Assembly: GCA_938028745.1 (NCBI GenBank)
Contig: CALIZL010000020.1
Span: 75,556-139,555 of the forward strand
Direction: 5' to 3'
Source of the DNA: an uncultured Prevotella sp.
GTDB lineage: Bacteria; Bacteroidota; Bacteroidia; Bacteroidales; Bacteroidaceae
DNA: 64,000 bases
Shown here: positions 10,305 to 18,344 of the stretch, in pieces
Layout: every line of letters begins with the position of its first letter
How positions within the stretch are numbered: position 1 is the stretch's first letter
Program-made: the position numbers and the translations under genes
Notes under the pieces: model-generated
Databases searched by the model: none
Seen by the model: the letters and a program-made list of their open reading frames with translations, nothing else
What the model was told of the DNA's origin: nothing

Positions 10305-10335
10305 CAAAATTACTTGAAATAAATCATTCCACAAG
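10305..10335 (-). promoter_or_regulatory. Promoter of rho
   Basis: Minus strand: CTTG at 10335-10332, 19-bp spacer, TAATTTTG at 10312-10305. This is a good Bacteroidetes promoter. It predicts a leader of about 70 nt. Confidence 0.7.
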
Positions 10336-10752
10336 CATTTTTTACGAAAAAGTTTCGTTGTTAATATATTTTAAGTCGAAAAAGAACTCTTAAATTGATA
10401 TTTCAAGATGGTAGATGGCCTTTTGTCTCAATTGCAATAATCTATTGATGGCGATTAAGCCTAATTAATTTAGTTAACATCTTGACAATTTGTTTAAGGC
10501 GACATTCAAGTTTCAGCCTACCTTGTTCCACCACAGCAACAACCTTCTTTACTTGTAAAGAGCCTATCATCTATCTATATATATAACAAGGTGTAATGTT
10601 TCATGTCATTATACAAACAACAACTGGCTGGCTGATTATAGCAGTAAGAAGGTTTTAACCTTAATCTGTTTCACTATAACTTGTACTGTTTCTATGTACT
10701 ATTGAACACATTCCCCGTCTTGTTTTTGTAGGCGCAGCGGGCTATATTAAGT

Positions 10753-10776
10753 GAATAAGACAGGCAAGATGCCGAC
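10753..10776 (+). repeat. Fragment matching the MITE at 48.7-48.9 kb
   Basis: 24 bases that match 48782-48805 (opposite strand) at 23 positions. An imperfect complementary arm lies at 10711-10728, so a weak palindrome like the one inside the MITE is present. The MITE terminal repeats are not recognisable here, so this is a remnant or a related palindrome. Confidence 0.5.
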
Positions 10777-10904
10777 TACATACCTATGATGGACAGGTAG
10801 CCATACAAACCGCTTATAATATTTGTAAGCAGTATAATGCCCCTTATTGGCACTCAACTTGCACGCTTAGGGTGTCTAAAATTGAGGGATGTACTTAATC
10901 CCGT

Positions 10905-11560
10905 AAACATATTTTACAAAACACCTATTATCTAACACTCCCTTCTAGACAAAACAAAGAACATCAAGCAGGCAATTTGCACGATTTTTCGGTCTTACGA
11001 GCATCTTTCTTTGTCCTATTTTAAGAACATCACTTGCATTTTGCACCATTTAGCCTTTCTAGTTTGGTTGCCAACTCATTATTATTTACGCCCAATTACC
11101 CACTTTTAGCCACGAAAACTCTGCTTTTTAGTGGGTATTTTGCCCTTTTGAGCTATGTTTTTAATGGCTTGAAAAGGTTTAGTTTATACCATTGTAGTGG
11201 ATATTTATGCGTATCGGCTCACATTTAGCACCATTTTGCACTGCATTTAGCACCACTTTGCACTGCATTTAGCACCATTTTGCCTTGCGTTTAGCACCAA
11301 AACACACTGCGTTTAGCGGCAAAATGCACTGCGTTTAGCACCAAAATGCACTGCGTTTAGCACCAAAATGCACTGCATTTTGCTGTAAATAGGCTCAAAA
11401 CTGGTGCAAACAACGGCTTTACTAAATAAAAATTCATTTTGCCGCATTCACATGCTAACACCATTTTGCATCAAAACCAACTCTCGCGAGAATCGATTTT
11501 TTGCAGCCGACTGGCCGCTTGGTTGATAAAAAGCCACTCCCAATGTTAAAATTTACGCTG
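10905..11560 (+). repeat. Composite dispersed repeat, copy 1
   Basis: First of four related copies (others at 24127-24745, 34085-34725, and inverted 46190-46802). Order of blocks: TTTTACAAAAC and, about 25 bp on, a TTCTAG block; then a conserved segment of about 190 bp from 11034 beginning TTGCATTTTGCACC; then tandem 22-bp units (11221-11396); then a block around CTCGCGAGAATCGATTTTTT followed by ATGTTAAAATTT. The copies look roughly 75-80 percent alike by eye. Nothing in it resembles a transposase. It lies between rho and a TonB-type gene. Confidence 0.8.
11221..11396 (+). repeat. Tandem 22-bp repeat, about 8 units (copy 1)
   Basis: Head-to-tail units of exactly 22 bp with consensus GCRTTTAGCACCAAAAYGCA plus CT, starting at 11221, 11243, 11265, 11287, 11309, 11331, 11353 and a degenerate eighth at 11375. 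Units are contiguous without spacers, and 22 is not a multiple of three, so this is neither a CRISPR array nor a coding repeat. Confidence 0.9.
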
Positions 11561-11693
11561 AAAAATGGACAAAAATTGGCGCACGGACAAGGTTTGGGCT
11601 GGTGTACTGTACCAACATTTACCCCCTTAACGATTGCCGTTCGTTACCCGTACAAGATGGGTAAAAGCAATTGTCCTCTCGACTTGACCTATA

Positions 11694-14045
11694 TCACAGC
11701 CTATTCATTTCAGAAGAAATAGAAGAATGTTTCTTTTCCGTTCGGTACTGATTGAAATACCAAAAGACATTTAACCGAACAGAGCGAGAATCCATCCAAG
11801 CACGGCCATTTAATAAAACACCTTGGAACTTACCTCTAATGCAAGGTGTAGATGTATCTAATATGTCTGTCAGTTTGAGGTTTGCTCGTAGTTTTCTTTC
11901 AAAGAAGTGCTTTACAACAGAACAATTGAGAGTTGACGATGAATTGTACTCTATATATCCGCTACTGCCTGCTGCATTGTACGAATAATCTAAACTTACC
12001 TCCCACTGATGAGGGAAAGTAAAGCTGTTGTTCAAAGAAAGAACAATAAAAGGCTTACTTACTGAGTACGAAGAATGTTCTTTGCTAGTAGGAAGGGTGA
12101 TGAAGTTCTGAATGAAACCCAACATATACCTTGGTTCGTAAAGGCCAAAACGTGGGGCAGCATTAAACAACGCCTTAAAACCTTGCATGTAACTTAGGTT
12201 TTGAGATGTTACTTTAACTCGATGCTCGCCATGAAATGAATCCAATTCGAACGTTTCTAAGATGGGACGATGGGTATAGGTGTAACCAACCGACAAGTAC
12301 AGCCAACGATACGAACAGTCGTAGCTGATGTTATGCACAACCGAACGTTCTAAACCAGGGTTGGATTGCTTGATGTTGTATCGATTGAGGTACACATCCC
12401 CACTTGCCAGCTGACTGAACGTGGGGTATATTATTGACGAATTGTAGCTAAGTTGGTGCGTCCAGCTTTCTCGTGAATAGGAAAGAGACAAAGAAGGAAG
12501 GAGCGTTTGGTAACAAAAGCTTTGGGTTTCTGTTTCTTTTGCATGGTCTTGATAACGTTTGTCCGTTCTCTCAAAACGTAATCCAAAACCCATATTCCAT
12601 CGTTGGTTTGGCGTTGTATGGTCAACCCCTATGTATCCAGCCTCTTTAATTTCCTGTATTCTGTTGTCAGTAGGTTGGGCATCAGCAATGTTTAGTCTTG
12701 TCCAACCTCGTATAACAGATTTGCTCCAATCGCCGCCCACTTCTATTTTTGTTCTCTTTGCTTGGTAAACAGCACGCGGAGAGAAACCCCACAATGAGCT
12801 GTTTCCTCTTGAATAAATCTCAGTAAATCGCACTTTCTCTTGCAGGTGCTGTTCAGATGAGGAACGTTGTTGGTACCAGTCGGAGGCAAGGTCTATTGTC
12901 CAATGTTTACTTAAAGCTCCCTTATAATATAGATTGATGTTATCCTCTGTGTTATGCCTTGTTCTGTTGCTCTCGAAACCTTCATAGAGAAAGTCATTAC
13001 CTTTCCATACAGACAAATCGCCAACCATATGCACATCAGAACATGACGGTTGTCTGGTGTATCTTAAATTGAGTTGATGCCCATCCGCTAAGTCATATTC
13101 AAGATTAGCAAAATACATTCGGTCTCTGTCCTTGTTCTTCTTTTTCGTATCTTGCGATTTTACCTTCCATGCTGTTGCCGAATGCAACAATTCAAAGGTG
13201 TTTTCTTGGTGCGGTTGCGACTGGTAGGTTGTATAGTCGGCACCAAGAGTTATGCTGAACCTTTTGTACCTATATCTCACTTCTCCGTCTATGCCTTGCG
13301 AAAGTTTATGATTAATTCTGGTGTAAGAACGTAAAAAGGCGGAAACACCTTCGAACAAAGTGCTTGTATGGATAAACACCACGCTCCCCACTTCTCCTGA
13401 ATAACGAGAACCAGGGTGCCTGTCTATCTCAACAGACTTGATTGACTTAACGTCAATGCGCGCAATTTCTTCTGCCGTTGCAGGGCGGCTGTTGAGGAAA
13501 TACTTTATCTCACCTTGGTTTATCGACTTCAACTGTTCGCCTTGCATGTAGAACCCTGGTAGCTTTCCTAGTAAATCGTTTATATGGCTTTCGGAACTGA
13601 GCGAAGTGCCTGCAACATTGCACACCAAGTTGTTCCCTTTGACGGAAAAGGCTTTCTTGCTGCCTTTGACAACAACCTCTGCTAGGCTAACTGAGGAGGC
13701 TGGCAATACAATGGAGCTTATCTTGGTGGGAGTTGAAAATGTGGTTTGGTAGCCCACAAGACTGACTTTAAACAAAATATCGTCAGTAGGTGCATCGAGC
13801 GAGAGCGTAAACTCTCCCTTACTATTGGTAACAGTCCCCTTTATGAGTGCCGAGTCGGGTAAACTTAAAGCAACAACATTGGCAAACTCCAAGGGTTTTC
13901 CTTCGAAGTCGAACACGCCACCTTGATAAGTCTGTGCTTGTGCGTTTCCTATCCAAGGTATAAGAATAAAGAGAAAGCGTATAATACGCTTAGTGAAGAG
14001 CGAGTGAAACACTTTCGAACCCTTCTGATTAAAGTCGATACGCAT
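11694..14045 (-). CDS. TonB-receptor-like outer membrane beta-barrel protein with carboxypeptidase-like N-terminal domain
   Basis: A 783-residue outer membrane protein. After a signal peptide (hydrophobic IIRFLFILIPWIG, cleavage near NAQAQ) comes a carboxypeptidase-regulatory-like domain (FDFEGKPLEFANVVAL to LVGYQTTF), a short plug-like region (NDLLGKLPGFYMQG, then IKSVEIDRHPGSRYSGEVG) and a long barrel rich in alternating aromatic residues, as in the OMP_b-brl_3 group. It is unlike SusC in size, and no SusD partner is adjacent, so the substrate is unknown. The ATG at 14043-14045 gives the most usual signal peptide; an ATG at 14082-14084 is also in frame. No tight neighbour on this strand. 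Confidence 0.8.
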   Translation of the reverse strand: MRIDFNQKGSKVFHSLFTKRIIRFLFILIPWIGNAQAQTYQGGVFDFEGKPLEFANVVALSLPDSALIKGTVTNSKGEFTLSLDAPTDDILFKVSLVGYQTTFSTPTKISSIVLPASSVSLAEVVVKGSKKAFSVKGNNLVCNVAGTSLSSESHINDLLGKLPGFYMQGEQLKSINQGEIKYFLNSRPATAEEIARIDVKSIKSVEIDRHPGSRYSGEVGSVVFIHTSTLFEGVSAFLRSYTRINHKLSQGIDGEVRYRYKRFSITLGADYTTYQSQPHQENTFELLHSATAWKVKSQDTKKKNKDRDRMYFANLEYDLADGHQLNLRYTRQPSCSDVHMVGDLSVWKGNDFLYEGFESNRTRHNTEDNINLYYKGALSKHWTIDLASDWYQQRSSSEQHLQEKVRFTEIYSRGNSSLWGFSPRAVYQAKRTKIEVGGDWSKSVIRGWTRLNIADAQPTDNRIQEIKEAGYIGVDHTTPNQRWNMGFGLRFERTDKRYQDHAKETETQSFCYQTLLPSLSLSYSRESWTHQLSYNSSIIYPTFSQLASGDVYLNRYNIKQSNPGLERSVVHNISYDCSYRWLYLSVGYTYTHRPILETFELDSFHGEHRVKVTSQNLSYMQGFKALFNAAPRFGLYEPRYMLGFIQNFITLPTSKEHSSYSVSKPFIVLSLNNSFTFPHQWEVSLDYSYNAAGSSGYIEYNSSSTLNCSVVKHFFERKLRANLKLTDILDTSTPCIRGKFQGVLLNGRAWMDSRSVRLNVFWYFNQYRTEKKHSSISSEMNRL

Positions 14046-14486
14046 ACTTCTGTCTTTTGAATTAATGCCCTTTACAAAGGCCATTCTAACCAAGTTTTCT
14101 TACCTTAATGCGTCGTTAAGAATATCCCCCCAATACATATTGAAAGGGTTGAATTATCATTATATGCCCTAACATCCAACGAGAAAGGCTTTTTGTTTCT
14201 TGTTGTGCTAAGAAATCAAAGTAAGCTTTCTTCGTGAAATCAGCAATTCCCTCGCATGTATTTCGTAAAAACACATGCAGAAACGGTATTGATTGTTGTC
14301 TATAAACGGAGCGGTATTAGCACCTTCGTGTTACAAACACTAAGATTATCGTCCGCTTACACACAAAAGTTCTAGGCAAAGATACGAAAAAATCAAAATT
14401 CGTTCTCGTTTATCGACAAAAAAATGCAGTTACAAACGTACTGTAACCCACTCTCTTGCCAATGCAGAAACGTTCGACACTAAGGT
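14046..14486. other. Intergenic region upstream of the TonB-type gene
   Basis: Holds a -7-like TATCTTTG on the minus strand at 14377-14384, which would give the barrel gene a long leader of about 330 nt. There is no matching -33 element. No gene or repeat seen. Confidence 0.35.
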
Positions 14487-16199
14487 TCAGCGTTTTTTAG
14501 TGAACATTCCCAAACGATGCCCCACCCCCTTATTGTTAAGGGCACGCAACACGTATACCCCATTGGCTATGCCGCGCACATCAAGCTTATCGTTAACCGA
14601 AGAAAGCGTTGCAACGTGTTGACCTTGCAAGGTTTCAACAGCCCAAACACGTCCCCACAAAGCATCGGCCGACTTGGGCCGCAACACCTTTCCATCACTG
14701 TAAGGCAGCATTTTAAGTTCGCTTCTGCTGCCGCCTGCCGCCTTTCGTGTTTGCAAAGGTTGGCTTTCGTTGCCATATCTGTCCATCGTTGTTATGGCAA
14801 AATACATTTGTGCGTTTCGCGGACTAACCTCAATGCTGTTCTTTGCATAGCGCATGGCTATGAGATTGCGACCATCGGTAACGTCAACAGGATAAGACGA
14901 GCTGGCATACACATTATATAATATATATGGCGAGTTGTTGGTGCTACGGCCACCACGCCAACTAACAATAACTTTTCCGTTTTCTTCGCTCGTGTTTAAG
15001 TCCGTTGGAGGCGATGGTAGCTTTCTGTTTTCCCATGTCAGAGCAGGCGGCAGGGCTAAAGTTGGCGTAAAAACTTGTTGAGCATAGGTGTATATGCCCT
15101 TCAAGTTATCGGTAAAGAACTTACTTCTGAAATAGGCATGCCCCATGCCATACTGCCTAGACACTTGCATTTCGCGCGTTATGATGTCGAGCGACCAGTT
15201 CTTTTCGCTGGGCGACATAAAGTAAATACCCAGGCCAGGCACCACCATTCGCCCATAACTCTGTTCTGCCCAGTCGATAGCAAAAGGGAAAAAATTATTG
15301 CCTTGGAAGTACATCATGGGGAAAAGGGCATCCATTAGCCCATCGCGCAACCAGCCTTGCGCATCTTGGCAAACCTTGGTGTATGCGTTCCAGCCATTAC
15401 TTGCAAAACGGCTAAGGTCGTTAAACTTGCCAATAGGCGAACAGCTATACTTTACCCAAGGCTTATTGGCCTTTACTTTCTCGCCAATGGCACGCACAAT
15501 GGCCGTAATGTTTCGCCTTGCAGCATCGTGCGAAATGTTTATTTTCCACGTTTCGGGATAACGAATATAGTCTAGATGTAAGCCGTCAATATCGTAGCGG
15601 TCGGATATTTCTTTGCAGATGTTGGCCAAATAAGTGGCTGTTGTTGGGTTTTCAGGGTCCATATAGCCCTCTTCGCCAATCCGTTTTATCAGGTGCGGAT
15701 ATTTGTTTCTCAGCGTTTTGCAACCCAGTGCGTTCCACTTTCCCACGGGAATAGTCACCACCCAAGCGTGCAACTCCATCCCTCGTTTATGGCATTCGTC
15801 TATGGCAAAGGCCAAAGGGTCGTAGCCTGGCGACCTTCCTGGTACACCAGAGAGGCATCCATCCCATGGTTCGAGCAGCGAAGGATAGACTACCGTTCCG
15901 CGAATGCGTGTCTGAAACAAAACGGTATTGATGCCTGCGCGTTGAAGTTTGTCCAAAATATCACGCAATTCTTGCTTTTGTCTGCTTGCCGCCAAGTCGT
16001 TTTGAGCATACGAACGCGGCCAATCCAAACCGCCAATGGTGGTGAGCCACACCGCTCTAACCTCGCGTTTAGGCAGTTTCCACCCGTTAAGTGCATTGGG
16101 TTTTGAAAACGAAAACTTCTGTGCGGGGAGCGTTGTCGCGACAAAAAACGCGAGAAACAACAGCAAAAATCGACGTAAAAGTAAGGATTGCTTTATCAT
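14487..16199 (-). CDS. Secreted glycosyl hydrolase-like family 10 protein (GHL10/DUF187) with C-terminal sorting-like domain
   Basis: A 570-residue exported protein. Signal peptide at 1-26 (ending TTLPAQ). The GHL10 TIM-barrel domain spans about 45-370: REVRAVWLTTIGGLDWP, GINTVLFQTRIRG, HAWVVTIPVGKW and GLHLDYIRYPE are family signatures. A fibronectin-III-like segment follows (about 400-480), then a short beta-rich C terminus containing NGVYVLRALNNKGVGHRLGM, which resembles a type IX secretion sorting domain. Family members are presumed to act on glycans or peptidoglycan; the substrate is not known. The sorting-domain reading is inference, supported by a PorE-like protein at 55.3 kb. Confidence 0.8.
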   Translation of the reverse strand: MIKQSLLLRRFLLLFLAFFVATTLPAQKFSFSKPNALNGWKLPKREVRAVWLTTIGGLDWPRSYAQNDLAASRQKQELRDILDKLQRAGINTVLFQTRIRGTVVYPSLLEPWDGCLSGVPGRSPGYDPLAFAIDECHKRGMELHAWVVTIPVGKWNALGCKTLRNKYPHLIKRIGEEGYMDPENPTTATYLANICKEISDRYDIDGLHLDYIRYPETWKINISHDAARRNITAIVRAIGEKVKANKPWVKYSCSPIGKFNDLSRFASNGWNAYTKVCQDAQGWLRDGLMDALFPMMYFQGNNFFPFAIDWAEQSYGRMVVPGLGIYFMSPSEKNWSLDIITREMQVSRQYGMGHAYFRSKFFTDNLKGIYTYAQQVFTPTLALPPALTWENRKLPSPPTDLNTSEENGKVIVSWRGGRSTNNSPYILYNVYASSSYPVDVTDGRNLIAMRYAKNSIEVSPRNAQMYFAITTMDRYGNESQPLQTRKAAGGSRSELKMLPYSDGKVLRPKSADALWGRVWAVETLQGQHVATLSSVNDKLDVRGIANGVYVLRALNNKGVGHRLGMFTKKR

Positions 16200-16290
16200 C
16201 AGAATATCTCTCTTCTATTTGTTTGTGCCTTGTATTGTTGTTTAGGCCTTCCACATGCAAGCGCAAGGAGGCCTAAAAATATAATGAATG

Positions 16291-16298
16291 CAAAGATA
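16291..16298 (-). promoter_or_regulatory. -7 element of the GHL10 gene promoter
   Basis: Minus strand TATCTTTG, 91 bp upstream of the start. No TTG at the expected distance. Confidence 0.4.
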
Positions 16299-16331
16299 AG
16301 TATATTTCTCGCATTTGTCGAATAATTTATT

Positions 16332-16339
16332 TACTTTTG
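16332..16339 (+). promoter_or_regulatory. -7 element of the small beta-barrel gene promoter
   Basis: TACTTTTG on the plus strand, 121 bp upstream of the start at 16461. A TTTG at 16314-16317 is too close (14 bp) to be a standard -33 element. It is back-to-back with the minus-strand element at 16291-16298. Confidence 0.4.
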
Positions 16340-16460
16340 CAGTTAATGTGACTTAAAGCCTGTTTAAGGCGTTTTTTTGTGGCATAGTGCCAACCGTTAG
16401 CAGGACAACAGTTGCAGAAAGAGAATTATCAAAATTGAATTAAAGATTAATCCCGTAGAA

Positions 16461-16949
16461 ATGAAAAAGAAATTAGGTTTGCTTTTCGTGTCGTTGATGC
16501 TTACGCTCACGGCAAGCGCACAATTTGAAGAGGAAAAAGTGTATGTGGCAGGTTCGCTTTCGGGGCTGGACATCAACTACAACGGCAACAATAAGTTTAG
16601 TTTCGGCGTGCAAGCTAAGGCCGGTTATTTCTTTGAAGACGACTGGATGGTGTTAGGACAGTTCGCTTACAACCACTATGGTAATGAAACCGTGCCCGAT
16701 TATATTTCTGTTGGGGCTGGACTAAGATATTATATTGAACAAAACGGCCTGTTTGTTGGAGCCAACGCAAGCCTTGTACACACTTACCACAACTATAACG
16801 ACATCATGCCAGGGTTTGAGTTGGGCTACGCATTCTTCGTTAGTCGCACTGTTACTATCGAACCTTCGCTGTACTACAACCAATCGTTTAAAAGCCATTC
16901 CAAGTACTCAACGGTTGGCCTCAGAATTGGTGTAGGTATTTATATTTAA
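16461..16949 (+). CDS. Small outer membrane beta-barrel protein
   Basis: 162 residues with a clear signal peptide (MKKKLGLLFVSLMLTLTASAQ). The mature part alternates hydrophobic and polar residues with many Gly, Tyr and Phe, giving roughly eight strands (FSFGVQAKAGYFF, GLRYYIEQNGLFVGANASL, PGFELGYAFF, STVGLRIGVGIYI). It ends in an aromatic/hydrophobic strand as barrels do. This fits the small OmpW/OmpX/opacity-type outer membrane barrels. No substrate can be named. It stands alone and is followed by a strong hairpin. Confidence 0.75.
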   Translation: MKKKLGLLFVSLMLTLTASAQFEEEKVYVAGSLSGLDINYNGNNKFSFGVQAKAGYFFEDDWMVLGQFAYNHYGNETVPDYISVGAGLRYYIEQNGLFVGANASLVHTYHNYNDIMPGFELGYAFFVSRTVTIEPSLYYNQSFKSHSKYSTVGLRIGVGIYI

Positions 16950-17100
16950 CCTTCTGTTAGTCAGAAAGGAATAAGAACCTTTACAGATATAAACAAGTGT
17001 AGGCTGGCTTAGGGACAAATACTCCACTGTGTTATAAACATTCCTTGTGGATATTAAGGTGTTGTCCTCTGCTATGTCCAAGCTTGTTTCATTCCTCAAA

Positions 17101-17144
17101 GTGGCTCGCATGTGGATGTTTTTTGTCCATCGCATGCGAGCCAC
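17101..17144. terminator. Long hairpin downstream of the small barrel gene
   Basis: 12-bp perfect outer stem (GTGGCTCGCATG with CATGCGAGCCAC) with further inner pairing (TGGATG with CATC). Followed on the plus strand by ATCAATAACTTTTT. It is a likely terminator or transcript-stabilising hairpin, about 150 bp after the stop at 16949. Confidence 0.5.
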
Positions 17145-17214
17145 ATCAATAACTTTTTCGTTGTGCCATTTAGTTAAATATTGAATATTGGCGGCGCATC
17201 CATCTATTTTTTTG

Positions 17215-17222
17215 TAAATTTG
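17215..17222 (+). promoter_or_regulatory. -7-like element upstream of the DUF4468 gene
   Basis: TAAATTTG, 187 bp upstream of the start at 17410, with no matching -33 element. The rest of 16950-17409 holds only the hairpin at 17101-17144 and no recognisable gene. Confidence 0.35.
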
Positions 17223-17409
17223 TATGTTGAAAATGTGGGCAAACAAGCGGAAAACATAGAAGTTGTACAACCTTGTTAAGTCTGCCAACACCACATTCAC
17301 TCAATAAAGATAACGGCAAATGGTGCAAACCATCAGCAATATGGGCCGCCAACAACGCAAACAGCAATTATATTCATCCACAACGAGGTAAGTAATAAAG
17401 TTTATTATA

Positions 17410-18063
17410 ATGAAAAGGAAACTATTTTTAGCACTACTCTTCGTTCCCGTTTTCACGTTCGCACAAAACGATTGGGAACGTCCACAAAGTAAGGAACAAA
17501 ACAAATCTACACAAACAAAAATCAAAAAAGAAAGCGCAACCACCACCGAACAAGCCAAATACCTAGAAGGCGCGGTGCCAACCGTAGACGGCAAGGTGGT
17601 GTTTGATTACGAACTAGACCTCCCTGGCAAAAGTGCACAAGAGATTTACGACGCGACCTATGCGGCGATTGAAGACTTAACCAAGGGCGAAAATCAATTC
17701 CCCGAAAGTTCGATTGCACTGGTTAACAAGAAAGAACATATCATTGCGGCACGATTTAAAGAGTGGTTGGTGTTTCAAAGCACTTTTCTTTCGCTAGACA
17801 GAACAGTGTTTAACTACACGCTCATTGCCAAATGTTCAGACGGAAAGCTTAACCTAACCCTCTCGCGCATTAGCTATGCCTATGAGATGAACCGTGGTGA
17901 AGGCAGCGGAGTGGAGGCTACAGCCGAGAAATGGATTACAGACCAATATGGATTAAACAAGGCTAAGACCAAGCTTAGCAAGATGTCGGGCAAGTTTAGG
18001 CGCAAGACCATCGACCGCAAAGACGAGGTCTTTGAAACCATTAAACAGCGATTGAGGCAATAA
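17410..18063 (+). CDS. Exported DUF4468-type protein
   Basis: 217 residues with a signal peptide (MKRKLFLALLFVPVFTFAQ). The mature part has the pattern of DUF4468 proteins of Bacteroidetes: FDYELDLPGKSAQEIYDATY near residue 65, then IIAARFKEWLVFQ and FNYTLIAKCSDGKLNLTLS. The function of the domain is unknown. It leads a probable three-gene set with a small membrane protein and a putative porin. Confidence 0.7.
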   Translation: MKRKLFLALLFVPVFTFAQNDWERPQSKEQNKSTQTKIKKESATTTEQAKYLEGAVPTVDGKVVFDYELDLPGKSAQEIYDATYAAIEDLTKGENQFPESSIALVNKKEHIIAARFKEWLVFQSTFLSLDRTVFNYTLIAKCSDGKLNLTLSRISYAYEMNRGEGSGVEATAEKWITDQYGLNKAKTKLSKMSGKFRRKTIDRKDEVFETIKQRLRQ

Positions 18064-18128
18064 GACACCGTGCCGACCACGCCAATTCCACATTTCAAGA
18101 GAAAAATAGCAACACAAATAGCATTTGT

Positions 18129-18344
18129 ATGGAAACGCAATATCCACAAAGAAGACATAGAAGACCAGACAAGGAGCAAGACCAATTCTTGCCCATAAGG
18201 AACATACTGAACATTATCTTCATTATCGGCGCCATTATTGGCGTATCCGTATATTTCTTATCAGACACCACCGTAGGCACGTTTATCGTGCTGGGGTCGA
18301 TGGTTTTCAAGATTGCCGAAACAATACTTCGCTTTATTCGTTAG
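18129..18344 (+). CDS. Small membrane protein
   Basis: 71 residues: a basic, charged N terminus (METQYPQRRHRRPDKEQDQ) followed by two hydrophobic segments (LNIIFIIGAIIGVSVYFL and GTFIVLGSMVFKIAETILRF). It is 65 bp downstream of the DUF4468 gene, and its TAG stop is immediately followed by the ATG of the putative porin, so the three are probably co-transcribed. No functional family recognised. Confidence 0.75.
   Translation: METQYPQRRHRRPDKEQDQFLPIRNILNIIFIIGAIIGVSVYFLSDTTVGTFIVLGSMVFKIAETILRFIR

Noticed and set aside
11221..11396. 22-bp repeats as a CRISPR array
   Set aside because: The units are contiguous with no spacers, they are degenerate, and no cas gene is present.
11501..11722. 73-codon frame starting at MQPTGRLVDKK
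   Set aside because: It lies in the distal block of repeat copy 1, overlaps the end of the TonB-type gene and is not kept in the other copies.
16311..16339. Complete -33/-7 promoter for the small barrel gene
   Set aside because: The TTTG and TACTTTTG are only 14 bp apart, too close for the Bacteroidetes consensus; only the -7 element is kept.
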